From contig JAJXYF010000035.1 of the NCBI GenBank assembly GCA_021780755.1, forward strand, positions 62,001-126,000: 64,000 nt of DNA, in the 5' to 3' direction. The notes below the pieces were generated by a model that saw only the letters and a list, made by a program, of their open reading frames with translations, was not told where the DNA came from and ran no database searches. Made by a program: the position numbers and the translations under genes. The stretch is from Deltaproteobacteria bacterium (lineage in GTDB: Bacteria; Desulfobacterota; Binatia; Binatales; Binataceae). Below are positions 34,853-45,877 of the stretch, piece after piece (positions within the stretch are counted from its first letter, which is position 1; the number at the start of each line of letters is the position of its first letter).

Positions 34853-36586
34853 ATGCTGAAGCATCGAGAAAAGCCCCTCCAGGTTGATTCGTTCTGTTCC
34901 ATGCATGCCGCCAAGCCGCGACGCAATCGATGTGCGCAAGCGCCGCGTCAACCGACCGATCAACCGATCGAACCGATGCCGGGGGAACTCGACACCGTGC
35001 GCACGATGCTGTGTGAAATCGAGAAGATGCTGGCGGGACTGTTCGGCCCGGTTTACGACCGTGGACCGCTGGCGATGGAGGCGCGCGCGCAAGCCGCCGC
35101 AATCGTCGAAGCTCAGTTCGACGACGTGGTCGAGACCTGGGCGCGAGCGGTCGAGCAGACCTTCCACGAACTGCACAAAGCCGATCGGGTCAGTCTCGCC
35201 AATGCCTTGATCCGCTTCCTCGACCATCTCCGCGACCCCGACGACATCACCACCTTCGTCTATTTGCGGCGCCATTGCCATGAGGGGATGCTGGCGCGTG
35301 CCAAGCCCTCCCAGTTCAACATTTTCCATATCGCGTTGAAGCAGGTGATCCTCAACCTGGTGCGCAGCAAACTGCGCGGCCGGCGGATGGAGAACGTGCG
35401 CGACGTGGTGGTCGCCGCGATCGACGAACGCCGCCTGATGGTCGCGCAGTTTTATATCGAGTCGCGCGAAAACGCGATGCGCGCTTCCGAAGAGAAATAT
35501 CGCAACTCGATCGATCACGCGCCCGACCCGATGTACGAGATCGATCCGATCACGCTCGAAGTCCTCAGCGCCAATTCCGCCGCGTTCGAACTCCATCAGC
35601 GCCTGCCCTACGAACGCGAACTGCCACTGCTCGGCCAGCGTCTGACCGATCTCACGCCCGAGGAACTGCAGCCACTGGTTTACAAGCATATCGAAACCGT
35701 GCGCGCCAACGGCTCCGGCCAGGCCCTCGACCTCGAATTGCGCGGCCATTACTTCGATATCCATTCCGCGCTGATCACGGCCGGCAACCGGCAGTTCCTG
35801 CAAATGATCCTCCACGACGTGAGCCAGCGCCATGAGATGCTCGATACGCTGCTCAAGGCCGAACGCCTCGCCGCGGCGGGCACCTTCGCCAGCGGCGTCG
35901 CGCACGAAGTGAACAATCCGCTCGCCTCGATTTCCTCGCTGGTGCAATCGCTGGTGCCCGACGAAACGGTGGTCGAGCGGCGCCAGATGCTGCATACGAT
36001 CCTCTCGCAGATCACACGCATCTCGCGCACGCTAAAGGACCTGCTCAACTTCGCGCGGCCCGCGCCGGGCGAGCATAAGCCGCTCAATCTGAACGAAACG
36101 ATCACCGAAACGCTGCGGCTGGTCGCCTACAACAAGCGCTTCGCCGGCATCCGCATCGAACCCGATCTGGCGTCCGATCTCGCGCCCGTGCTGGCCGACA
36201 ACAACGGCCTGCAGCAGGTCTTGCTCAACCTGGTGTTCAACGCCGCCGACGCGATTCAGCGCGAGGGCGGACGCATCCGCGTGACCACCGAGTATCAGCG
36301 CGCGCCGCAGGGCGACGGCGCCGGCCGCGTGCGCATCCGCGTGAGCGACAACGGCGTCGGCATTCCGCCGGAAAATCTCGAGCGGGTCTTCGAGCCGTTC
36401 TTCACTACCAAGCCGGCCGGCGCCGGTGCGGGCCTCGGGCTGTCGCTATGCCAGCGCATCATTCTCAACAACCATGGAACGATCGGCGTCGAAAGCGCGG
36501 CCGGTGAGGGTACCACCGTCACCATCTGCCTGCCCGCTTTCGCTCAGGCGGCCACCCGTTCCGAAGCCGTCGCGAGCGCCCAATGA
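34853..36586 (+). CDS. PAS-containing sensor histidine kinase
   Basis: A kinase of about 577 residues if it starts at the ATG at 34853; starts at 34901 and 34976 are possible. Order: N-terminal all-helical region (about 50-200), PAS domain (about 210-325; KYRNSIDHAPDPMYEIDPIT), HisKA with GVAHEVNNPLASISSLVQSL (phospho-His about 351), and HATPase with VSDNGVGIPPENLERVFEPF and GAGLGLSLCQR. There is no transmembrane segment, so it is a cytoplasmic NtrB-like sensor. Its stop overlaps the start of the NtrC-type regulator by 4 bp, so the two form a pair. Confidence 0.92.
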   Translation: MLKHREKPLQVDSFCSMHAAKPRRNRCAQAPRQPTDQPIEPMPGELDTVRTMLCEIEKMLAGLFGPVYDRGPLAMEARAQAAAIVEAQFDDVVETWARAVEQTFHELHKADRVSLANALIRFLDHLRDPDDITTFVYLRRHCHEGMLARAKPSQFNIFHIALKQVILNLVRSKLRGRRMENVRDVVVAAIDERRLMVAQFYIESRENAMRASEEKYRNSIDHAPDPMYEIDPITLEVLSANSAAFELHQRLPYERELPLLGQRLTDLTPEELQPLVYKHIETVRANGSGQALDLELRGHYFDIHSALITAGNRQFLQMILHDVSQRHEMLDTLLKAERLAAAGTFASGVAHEVNNPLASISSLVQSLVPDETVVERRQMLHTILSQITRISRTLKDLLNFARPAPGEHKPLNLNETITETLRLVAYNKRFAGIRIEPDLASDLAPVLADNNGLQQVLLNLVFNAADAIQREGGRIRVTTEYQRAPQGDGAGRVRIRVSDNGVGIPPENLERVFEPFFTTKPAGAGAGLGLSLCQRIILNNHGTIGVESAAGEGTTVTICLPAFAQAATRSEAVASAQ

Positions 36587-38034
36587 ATAACCAGGATAAC
36601 GGCACCGAACAGGTCTGGACGCAGGCGCAGAGCGGCCCCTTTCGCGTCCTGGTGGTCGAGGACGAGGAGCTGATGCGCGCGATCATCGTGCAGCTCCTGC
36701 GCCGCGAGGGTTACGAAATCTTCGAGGCCAGCGCGGCCGACGCCGCCCTGCAAATCTTCGAGCGCGAAAAAATCGACCTCGCGATTCTCGACCTTAACCT
36801 GAGCGGCGGCGGCAGCGGGCTCGACCTGCTCGGCAAGATGCACGAGCTCGATCCCGAAGTGATGGGCGTGATCGTCACCGCCTACGCCAGCATCGAGTCC
36901 GCCGTCGAAGCGCTGCGCCAGGGCGCCTACGACTACATCACCAAGCCATTCGCCAACGATCATCTGAAGGCGGTCGTGCGCAAGGCGCTCGAATACAAGG
37001 CGGCGTTTCGCGAGAACCGCTTCCTGCGCCGCGAATTGCGCGAGAAATACCGCTTCGAAAGCATCATCGGGAATTGCGACGCGATCGACCAGGTCTTTCG
37101 CGTGATGGAAAAAGTCGCGCGCACCGATTCCAGCGTGCTGATTACCGGCGAATCCGGCACCGGCAAGGAACTCGTCGCGCGCGCGATCCATTTCAGCTCC
37201 GAGCGCGCCAACAAACGCTTCCTGCCCATCAACTGCGGCGCGCTGCCCGAGAACTTGCTCGAAAGCGAACTCTTCGGCTACAAGCGCGGCGCCTTCACCG
37301 GCGCGTCCCAGGACAAGGTCGGACTGCTCAAGGCGGCCGACAAGGGCACCATCTTCTTCGACGAAATCGGCGACATGCCGCTCGCCCTGCAGGTCAAGCT
37401 GCTCCGCGCCCTGCAGGAACGCGAATGCTATCCGCTCGGCTCCAACGAGCCGGTCTCCTTCGACGTGCGCGTGCTGTGCGCCACCAACAAGGACCTCGAC
37501 AAGGAGTCGCGCGAGGGCCGCTTCCGCGAGGAGCTGCTCTACCGGATCAACGTGATCACGATCACCTTGCCCGCGCTGCGCGAGCGCAAGGACGATATCG
37601 CGCTGCTCGCCAACCATTTCCTGCGCAAATACGAAAAGCCGCTGGGTCGCTCCGCGATGCGGTTTTCCAAAGGCGCGATGCGCGTGCTGATCGGCTACGG
37701 ATGGCCGGGCAACGTCCGCGAACTCGAAAATGCCGTCGAGCGCGCCGCGATCCTCGCCGAGACCGACGTGATTCACGCCCACGACCTGCCCGAGAAGCTC
37801 CACGCCACGACCATCGCGAGCGCCGCCCCCGAGACCACCGGGATGACGCTCGAAGAACTCGAGCGCGAACACATGCGCCGCGTGCTCAACGAGGTCGCCG
37901 GCGACAAGGTCAAGGCCGCGCAGGTGCTCGGCATCCACCTCTCGACGCTCTATCGCAAGGTGCAGCGCTACCGCCTGGAAAACGAGGGCACCGGCCAGCC
38001 CGGCGTCGTCAAACCGGCGCTCCAGCACGCATAG
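36583..38034 (+). CDS. Sigma54-dependent response regulator, NtrC type
   Basis: A 483-residue protein with receiver (about 20-135; phospho-Asp70 in LAILDLNLSG), AAA+ domain (about 165-400) with GESGTGKELVARAIH, the sigma54 contact loop GAFTGASQDKVGLL, FDEIGDMPLALQVKLLRALQ and GYGWPGNVRELENAVERAAI, and a Fis-type HTH (about 430-470; LEREHMRRVLNEVAGDKVKA, VLGIHLSTLYRKVQRY). It activates sigma54 promoters. Its target genes cannot be told from the window. Coupled to the upstream kinase by ATGA overlap. Confidence 0.94.
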   Translation: MNNQDNGTEQVWTQAQSGPFRVLVVEDEELMRAIIVQLLRREGYEIFEASAADAALQIFEREKIDLAILDLNLSGGGSGLDLLGKMHELDPEVMGVIVTAYASIESAVEALRQGAYDYITKPFANDHLKAVVRKALEYKAAFRENRFLRRELREKYRFESIIGNCDAIDQVFRVMEKVARTDSSVLITGESGTGKELVARAIHFSSERANKRFLPINCGALPENLLESELFGYKRGAFTGASQDKVGLLKAADKGTIFFDEIGDMPLALQVKLLRALQERECYPLGSNEPVSFDVRVLCATNKDLDKESREGRFREELLYRINVITITLPALRERKDDIALLANHFLRKYEKPLGRSAMRFSKGAMRVLIGYGWPGNVRELENAVERAAILAETDVIHAHDLPEKLHATTIASAAPETTGMTLEELEREHMRRVLNEVAGDKVKAAQVLGIHLSTLYRKVQRYRLENEGTGQPGVVKPALQHA

Positions 38035-38090
38035 CATCGGCGGGCGATCGGGGTCAGGATGCTGTTGAGGAACGCAAAACTGTAATTATT

Positions 38091-38114
38091 TCTGAAACCT
38101 CGTGAGGTTTCAGA
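38091..38114 (+). terminator. Hairpin after the NtrC-type gene, GAAACC family
   Basis: TCTGAAACCTC at 38091-38101 pairs with GAGGTTTCAGA at 38104-38114 (11 bp, 2-base loop), then CTTCCCTTTT. It sits 57 bases after the stop of the regulator and is related to the GAAACC palindrome of the dispersed repeat, in inverted orientation. It likely ends the two-component transcript. Confidence 0.6.
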
Positions 38115-38530
38115 CTTCCCTTTTAATAGGATGCGGGCGGCGCCCTCAGAAAACCTCATACGGGGAAGACACCGAGAGGCGCGCGTTCCGTTTCCGCCGA
38201 CCCCATCATCACGTTCCACAACCGCTGATACCCGCTCCGGCCAACGATGCGTATGCGGCCACCAAAGGTCTCAAGGACGCGATCCGTATGACCTGCTGAC
38301 CGGCTTTCCCCTGTGGGAAGCTTGAAACCTTTCAAAGGTTTCAAAAATTATAAGTTTCGAGTTCCTCGACAAAATTCCACTCGATTGTTCGACGGGATGA
38401 GCGCGGGCGGGCCTTGACCGGGGAATAAACCGGCCCTCACCGGCGTCGATTGGAGGCGTAGATTTCACCCGAGGCTCCTAGTAGAGTTGATCCATTGGGC
38501 GCCCCGTAAAGGCGCGTCCGGAGACTAATT
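38115..38530 (+). other. Intergenic stretch carrying a repeat copy
   Basis: About 415 bases between the hairpin and tatA. It contains repeat copy 2 (38223-38345) and no gene that I can support. GGAGAC at 38519-38524 is the likely ribosome-binding site of tatA. Confidence 0.5.
38223..38345 (+). repeat. Dispersed repeat, copy 2, with GAAACC palindrome
   Basis: Shares CGCTGATACC, GGCCAACGATGCGTATGCGG, GGTCTCAAGGACGCGATCCG, CTGTGGGAAGC and the palindrome GAAACCTTTCAAAGGTTTC (38324-38342) with copies 1 and 3, in the same orientation. It lies upstream of tatA. Read in one frame the three copies still encode similar peptides (for example [13 protein letters not shown]), suggesting a former coding origin. 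Confidence 0.8.
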
Positions 38531-38740
38531 ATGGACCTATTTGCGCCCTCTCATTTGCTGATCCTGCTGGTGATCATCCTGATCATCTTCGGACCGAGCA
38601 AACTCGGGGATGTCGGCGGTGCGCTGGGCCGCGCGATTCGCGACTTCAAGTCCGCGATGAACGAGCCTGAGAGTCCGAAGACCGCGGCCAAGACGGCCGA
38701 GCCGGTCGCCGGCGAACCCAAGCCCGACAAATCCGTCTAA
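38531..38740 (+). CDS. tatA: Sec-independent translocase subunit TatA/TatE
   Basis: A 69-residue protein: an N-terminal helix (about 7-22, HLLILLVIILIIFGPSKLG), the hinge GPSKLGDVGGALGRAIRDFK and an amphipathic helix followed by an acidic/Lys/Ala tail. This matches TatA; TatB and TatC are not in the window. The gene is alone here, which is common for tatA homologues. A purine-rich GGAGAC precedes the ATG. Confidence 0.92.
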   Translation: MDLFAPSHLLILLVIILIIFGPSKLGDVGGALGRAIRDFKSAMNEPESPKTAAKTAEPVAGEPKPDKSV

Positions 38741-39228
38741 CCTCCGCGTCGCCCGTCACTCCTCTCGTTCCCTTTTCCGGGAATGGACCCGGTAGCCGTC
38801 CGTCCGAAAGCGCTTTGCCTAACTAACGAAGCGCGTTGGCCACTTGCAGCGACGATGAAGAGCCCCCTGCCGCCTCTCCGCATCAAGGACACGAAAATTT
38901 TCAGCTTGCGATGTAGGGACTCAATCTGTTGCCGTTTCGGATAATCTCGACAAATAAAGGCGGCTGGTCGAATCGAACGTGACGCGAAGGAAATTTGTGT
39001 CGCGCGCCTGTCGTCAGCCCTTCTATCCGGCGCGAGCGCGTGACAGCCCGCGCTTCCTACTGCGAGGCAGTCGCGGGGGCGATCGTTTCCACGATGTCTT
39101 TGACCATGAAAAACGGGGATTGTACTAGTGTTGATTCCAACAACTGACCGATGTTGACCGTCGTAGGGCCAAGCCATTCCGATCCGTAGTATTCACCGCT
39201 AAAATACGTCTCTGTTGAGGTTATCCAA
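38741..39228 (-). other. Gene-poor stretch with a possible 3' gene remnant
   Basis: About 490 bases with no supported gene. On the minus strand a frame ending at TAG (39057-39059) reads, upstream of it, like real protein (YFSGEYYGSEWLGPTTVN, IGQLLESTLVQSPFFMVKDI), but no start codon is in reach and it runs under the HEPN gene start. I treat it as a possible decayed gene. A small hairpin TTCCC-GGGAA lies near 38770. Confidence 0.3.
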
Positions 39229-40535
39229 ATGGCAGAGACGGATGAAAAGGTAGTTCCGATTAAAGCCGTGGTGGACCGTCTGACGGTGGAACAGGCGAGG
39301 GAGCGCCTTGCGCCCTTTCTTGAAGCCAACCCAGTGTCATCAATTATCGATGGCGATAAGTGGCCTGCCGTCAAGTCACCATGGGGCGATGATTCGTTGA
39401 CGATCGACATAGCCGAAGATTGCGACGACCTCATTTCCGCTCTGAACAGTGTATATCTTCCGGAAAGGCTGACGGCGATCTGGCACAAGAGCCATCAGTC
39501 TATCGAGGTAATCTACACAGCTTTCCCTTTGCGTGAGCAGGAGGATCTATATAGCCGCTCTTTTCAATTTCGCCATCGTGAAAGGGACTACGCATGTGAA
39601 TTCGGCGATACGAGTGCGCAACTTGCGGTTCTAGCCAAGAATTATCGCTCTGTTAGTGCGCCCACCACCACATTTTTCCGCAATCTTGATTCTTACAAAT
39701 TGGCGTACACCTTTCCTCGTATTAGCGCCGCGAAAACGTCCATAACATTTAAGCCGACCTCATTTTGGATCAGGGGGATCTCGTCGTGGAATGAAGAGAC
39801 GGTCCTTGATCTAATCGGCCATCTAAATTTCTACATGCGTTATTACGACGCGTTTTCTCCAGTGGTTGTGACGCATCTAATACCTTCTGAAAACATCAAC
39901 CATCAGCCCATTGAAAGGTTTGGATACGGGCCGTTTCCGAAATTGATCGAGTCAAAGCACATTGATGAATCTCTGCTTCACTTCTGTCCGCCAGTACTTT
40001 GGGGACCGACCCGGTTAGGCGCTTTATCTACAGCTACCAAATCTTGGAATACTGCGCGTTCAATTTTATCGAGGATAAAATCAAAAAATCCGTGCGCAAA
40101 ACCTTGGCCGCCCCTAATGCTACGGCTGACGTAGATCAATTGACGGAACGAGTTATCGCTTTGGTGGGGGAGAGCAAGATCGGAGAGCCTGCGAAATTCA
40201 TTAATCTCATCAAAGCCTATGTAGCCTCGGATCTGATATGGCGTGAGATAAATCGCAATCTTCCGCAATTTGTGAAAAAGACCGTCTTCGACGGAGGGTT
40301 TATCCTGGACGAATTTCTTAAGGAGAACTCGACATTTGAGGAATTCGATAAGAACTTTGCGGGAAACTTTTCGGATCGGTTGCGAGAAATTCGCAATGCC
40401 CTTTCCCACGCTAAGGAACAAAAAAGTCAGGCCGTTATCACGCCGACCGTCCGAAATTTCCAGAGGTTACAGCCGTGGGTGTCGTTGGTCGCGCTGGCCG
40501 CTCAAGAAGTAATGGTTTACCGAAATTTAGGGTGA
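39229..40535 (+). pseudogene. HEPN-motif protein gene, frameshifted
   Basis: The first frame opens at ATG 39229 (MAETDEKVVPIKAVVDRLTV) and reads into out-of-frame sequence near 39999; the second half is open in the frame one base earlier to the stop at 40535. Joining them near 39966-40020 gives about 435 residues, consistent with a one-base loss. The C-terminus carries an Rx4H HEPN-RNase-like motif in RLREIRNALSHAKEQKS. GC is much lower than in the flanks, a sign of transfer. HEPN proteins are common toxins in defence systems, but no partner antitoxin is evident. It could be intact if the break is a sequencing error. Confidence 0.6.
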
Positions 40536-40660
40536 AGTGCTTCCCCTTGACACTCGCTAAGATTCTTTAATATCGTTGGAAACGAAGGAATTGGAGAAGG
40601 AGACCCCACCATGCGCTCAGCGGGATAACACAGGCAGCAGAAGTTTGAACACTGAACCCG

Positions 40661-40700
40661 AAACGACTCGCCCTCAAGATGTTGAGGGCGAGTCGTTTTT
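40661..40700 (+). terminator. Strong hairpin after the HEPN gene
   Basis: AAACGACTCGCCCTCAA at 40661-40677 pairs with TTGAGGGCGAGTCGTTT at 40682-40698 (17 bp, 4-base loop) and is followed by TT, then C. With the terminal T stretch at 40696-40700 it has the form of an intrinsic terminator on the plus strand, 125 bases after the HEPN gene. Confidence 0.75.
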
Positions 40701-40835
40701 CTTGGGGCGCGACTTCTTTGTCGCTGGCACGGCGACCAGTGTATTGATCACCTTTTTCAGCTTTGCCGGATCGACGTGCTTTAATTCCTCGCGCAACTTT
40801 TCGTCCGCTTCCCTTGTTTTTTCGCTGATAGCCAC
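40674..40835 (-). CDS. Possible small basic protein
   Basis: On the minus strand a frame with GTG at 40835 gives 53 residues (AISEKTREADEKLREELKH, then VDPAKLKKVINTLVAVPATK and a Lys/Ser tail). The helical charged composition looks like true protein, and in-frame codons continue a few upstream before a TAG. There is no clear ribosome-binding site and its 3' end overlaps the terminator. It could be a decayed antitoxin-like gene; the evidence is weak. Confidence 0.35.
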   Translation of the reverse strand: MAISEKTREADEKLREELKHVDPAKLKKVINTLVAVPATKKSRPKKNDSPSTS

Positions 40836-40894
40836 TATTTTAGCGCGGCGAGGTTCGCCCGACTAGCGATCGACAGATTGAAGCATTTTCTCGG

Positions 40895-41031
40895 CTGCGC
40901 CGGCCAACGCTTTGTACGCGGCCACCAGGGGTCTCAAGGACGCGATCCGCATGACCTGCTTACCGCCTTTACCCTGTGGGAAGTCAGAAACCTTTCAAAG
41001 GTTTCTGTGCTCTTGAAACCCATGCTTCCCC
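40895..41031 (+). repeat. Dispersed repeat, copy 3, with GAAACC palindrome
   Basis: Shares GGCCAACGCTTTGTACGCGG, GGTCTCAAGGACGCGATCCG, CTGTGGGAAGTC, the palindrome GAAACCTTTCAAAGGTTTC (40987-41005) and the following GTGCTCTTGAAACCCATG with copy 1. Same orientation as copies 1 and 2. It ends shortly before the cstA upstream region. Copies 2 and 3 bracket tatA and the low-GC HEPN gene. Confidence 0.8.
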
Positions 41032-41275
41032 GCTCCGCAACCACTTCCCCGCTCTGCGCAAGGTCGTCGCAAATGTGTCGAATTTCAACACGCGCAAATT
41101 CCGGAATTCCGCCCCTACGCGAGCCTTCAACCGCTCAGACGCACCATACAGCGGAAACCTCGAAAATGTTTTTTTTACAAAACGAACTCCTCTACACTCC
41201 TCCACAACCGCGATGGCGCGTGAATTCGCGGAGGAGCGTGAACGAGATGGCGGGAATGCTCGTAGAGGTGCGGAT

Positions 41276-43308
<2,033 letters not shown>

Positions 43309-43312
<4 letters not shown>

Positions 43313-43635
43313 GCGCCCGCCGCGAAATTCGCGCGGCGCTCGCGCGAATCCGAGGAGCACAGCAGGCGGCACGGCGCTCGCCGCGCCGTGGCGCCCCTCG
43401 CAGAGCGAATTGCCCCGGGCGGGCGGCGCGATTCGCCCTGTACGCCTCGCGGATTATCCGCGGCGCCCTCACCGGCGTCCACCGCGTAATCCGCGAGGCC
43501 GCCGCCGAGCTGGCGCGAATCAATCGCGCCGGCCTCGGCCCCGATACGCTCGCCGGCCTGTCGCGCCGCGCTCGCGCCCGGCTCGTGACGGCCGCGCTCG
43601 CCCGGCGCCATCACCGCCAAGATCGTTGCTGCTGA
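43309..43635 (+). CDS. Arg/Ala-rich protein overlapping cstA
   Basis: A frame with GTG at 43309 overlaps the cstA stop (GTGA) and gives 108 residues. The N-terminus is very rich in Arg and Ala ([20 protein letters not shown]), the middle part reads [20 protein letters not shown] and is more protein-like. It lacks similarity to YbdD, the usual partner of CstA. Coding potential is uncertain because the region is extremely GC-rich; translational coupling is the best argument for it. Confidence 0.4.
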
Positions 43636-43901
43636 TCTTCATGCTTCCCGCAAAGTACGCGCGGGATTGTCCTACCGTGGGACGTTTATGAAGCTCCAGA
43701 TCGACCCCTCCAGCCGTGAATTTGCACTATTGATATGAAATCGGCACTTTTACCCCGTTCACTAGGTACTTTTACCTGCTCCCCTAGGTATATTTCCGAT
43801 ATTCCCCTCTCCCACCGTTGGGTAGCCTGCGACTGTCCGCTTCGTCATGTGTTCGCCTATATCGGCACGACACCAACCGCGGCGGGGCAAAAGGTAACCA
43901 G

Positions 43902-44795
43902 GTGGGTGATAATCCTTCATCGATTGACGAACACGCGTCGCTCACTCCGCTTCCGGCCGCTGCCGTCCCCGACGCCCACGCCTGGCGCCAGGGACTCCGC
44001 CTTGAGACCGTCGCCAACCTCGCCCACGAACTCCGCACACCGGTGCAGGTGCTGCTCGGCTACATCGATATCCTCCGCGACGACCATGCCCCCGAGTTTT
44101 CGCCCGAGACGAGCGCGATCCTCGATCGCATGAATGCAAACGTCCATGACCTCGCGCAGACCGTGGACAACCTGATGCACTTCGCGCTGAGCGAGGTTTA
44201 CGCCGATGGTCTGACCGACGAGGACGTCACTCCGGCCAGCCTCGCCGCGGAAATAACCCCGATCCTCGAGGCCGCGAACCAGCAGAAGCAACTCAAACTC
44301 GAGCTCGATTTCGCTGCCGCTCCGGACCTCTTCTGCGTCCCCCGTCGCCCGCTCAAAGCCATCCTCATCAATCTGGCCGTCAACGCGATCAAGTTTACCG
44401 AGTCAGGCTCAGTTATCGTCGCGCTCCGCCGGCATCATGATGGTTCAACCACCGATGCGATCGAACTTGAAGTCAGCGACACCGGCCCGGGTCTCAGCCC
44501 AGGAGTTCTCGATCAGGCCAAAGCACCGTTCGCGCAGTTGTCCAACACCAGCGCGCGGCGCTTTCGCGGCCTCGGGATCGGTCTAACTGTTGTGCAGCGC
44601 AGTGTCGAAGCTCTCGGTGGCAGAATCGAACTGCGCGCGTTGGTAGGCCACGGATCGCATTTTCTGGTAACGATTCCCGTCCGCATGCGCGACAACTCGA
44701 TTCGCGCGGCGCGCGCCGCACGGGCTCGGCGCAACCTCCCGATGGTTCCACCCGCGCCGCCCGCGATCTCGCGCAAACCCACCACCCTCCGCTAA
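43902..44795 (+). CDS. Orphan sensor histidine kinase
   Basis: A protein of about 297 residues from GTG at 43902 (GDNPSSIDEH); an upstream start is possible. Its N-terminus is short and without a sensor or transmembrane segment. HisKA: ETVANLAHELRTPVQVLLGY (phospho-His in AHELRTP). HATPase: LKAILINLAVNAIKFTESGS, LEVSDTGPGLSPGVLDQAKA and FRGLGIGLTVVQRSVEALGG. No response regulator lies next to it. It follows cstA by about 590 bases after an AT-richer intergenic region, so it may take part in starvation control, but that is inference. Confidence 0.85.
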   Translation: MGDNPSSIDEHASLTPLPAAAVPDAHAWRQGLRLETVANLAHELRTPVQVLLGYIDILRDDHAPEFSPETSAILDRMNANVHDLAQTVDNLMHFALSEVYADGLTDEDVTPASLAAEITPILEAANQQKQLKLELDFAAAPDLFCVPRRPLKAILINLAVNAIKFTESGSVIVALRRHHDGSTTDAIELEVSDTGPGLSPGVLDQAKAPFAQLSNTSARRFRGLGIGLTVVQRSVEALGGRIELRALVGHGSHFLVTIPVRMRDNSIRAARAARARRNLPMVPPAPPAISRKPTTLR

Positions 44796-44796
44796 A

Positions 44797-44878
44797 GGGG
44801 GCCGGGGTTGGGAAGGGAGCCGGGGCTGCGAAGAGGGCCGGGGTTGGGTGGCTAGGGCGGGCGGGGCTAGGTCGGGCG
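44797..44878 (+). repeat. G-tract-rich stretch with tandem GGGCCGGGGTTGGG
   Basis: Over 80 bases contain many runs of three or more G on the plus strand, including GGGCCGGGGTTGGG twice (near 44799 and 44835). It begins right after the kinase stop and lies between it and the convergent lexA gene. Runs of this density can form G-quadruplex DNA or RNA and could end transcription. It could also be a degenerate tandem repeat. Confidence 0.5.
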
Positions 44879-45059
44879 ACTTTTGCTAATATAGCGACTC
44901 GACGGGACGATCCCGGCGGTTGCGGAGACGATGTGGGGGTTGGTGTTAGGAGGCTGACGGCGATACGGGGAAATCAGGTTAGGAAGCGCAAGGGTGGTTG
45001 GCTTCGCGACTAAAGAGGACCATGTGCTATCTCGAAACTCGCCCTCCCGCCACGCCCTG

Positions 45060-45668
45060 TCAGCGATAGTGCCGCATCAGGCCGACCACAACGCCCCGTA
45101 TCTGCAAGCTGCCGTCGTCAACGAAAATCGGATCCATCGTCGAGTTCGCCGGCTGCAGGCGCACGCGGCCGTCGTTCTCGCGGAAATATTTCTTGACCGT
45201 CGCCTCGCCCTCGATCAGTGCTACCACGGTCTCACCTTGGTTCGCGTCGTTGCGGCTCTCAACGATTATGTAATCGCCGTCGCGAATCCCTTCGTCGATC
45301 ATCGACTGACCCTTAACGCGCAGGCAAAACGTGCTGTCGCGGCGCACGAACTCTTCTGGTACCATAATCGTGTCCGGTCCCTCGACCGCCTCGATCGGCA
45401 ATCCCGCCGCGACCTGTCCCAGCAGCGAAATCTCGCGCGCGCCGGTCGTCCCTGCCTTGCCCGAAATTTCCAATGCGCGACTGTGATTATGATTGCGGCG
45501 GATGTATCCCTTGCCTTCGAGGTTCGACAGATGTTTGTGCACGGTCGCCAGCGACGACAGCCCGAAATACTGTCCGATCTCGGCCAGGGTAGGCGCGTAG
45601 CCGTGCTCCTCGACGAAATTTTCGAGGTAGTCAACCATCTGTTTTTGCCGCTTGGTCAGCGTCGCCAT
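45060..45668 (-). CDS. lexA: LexA repressor
   Basis: A 202-residue LexA from the ATG at 45668 (MATLTKRQKQMVDYLENFVE), which has GGAGGG 7 bases upstream; the longer frame to 45803 is not needed. Winged HTH YAPTLAEIGQYFGLSSLATV followed by HKHLSNLEGKGYI, then the self-cleavage site A88-G89 in GQVAAGLPIEA, the catalytic Ser122 in KGQSMIDEG and Lys159 in EATVKKYF. It represses SOS genes and is cleaved after RecA activation. No LexA box consensus could be assigned here. Confidence 0.95.
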   Translation of the reverse strand: MATLTKRQKQMVDYLENFVEEHGYAPTLAEIGQYFGLSSLATVHKHLSNLEGKGYIRRNHNHSRALEISGKAGTTGAREISLLGQVAAGLPIEAVEGPDTIMVPEEFVRRDSTFCLRVKGQSMIDEGIRDGDYIIVESRNDANQGETVVALIEGEATVKKYFRENDGRVRLQPANSTMDPIFVDDGSLQIRGVVVGLMRHYR

Positions 45669-45877
45669 TTCGATGCCCTCCGCATGCGCACGATCGATGA
45701 TGGCGAAAATCTGGCGAAACTGCAAGTCGGGAAATTTCCTCGCGATCGCGCCGATCAACACGGGTGTTTCAAGCCGCGCATCTGCCGCATATTCTTGATT
45801 CAAGCGGCGTCCACCAACTTTTTCCGGCCCACGACCCAGGGGGCGCTACGGGCAAGCCGCGGCTATTATGGAACCTG

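Noticed and set aside
39990..40020. Programmed -1 frameshift in the HEPN gene
   Set aside because: No canonical slippery heptamer in the right frame and no clear downstream structure; mutation or sequence error is simpler.
40600..40640. tRNA-like piece GCGCTCAGCGGGATAA
   Set aside because: Only a D-arm-like string is present; no acceptor or T-arm pairing was found.
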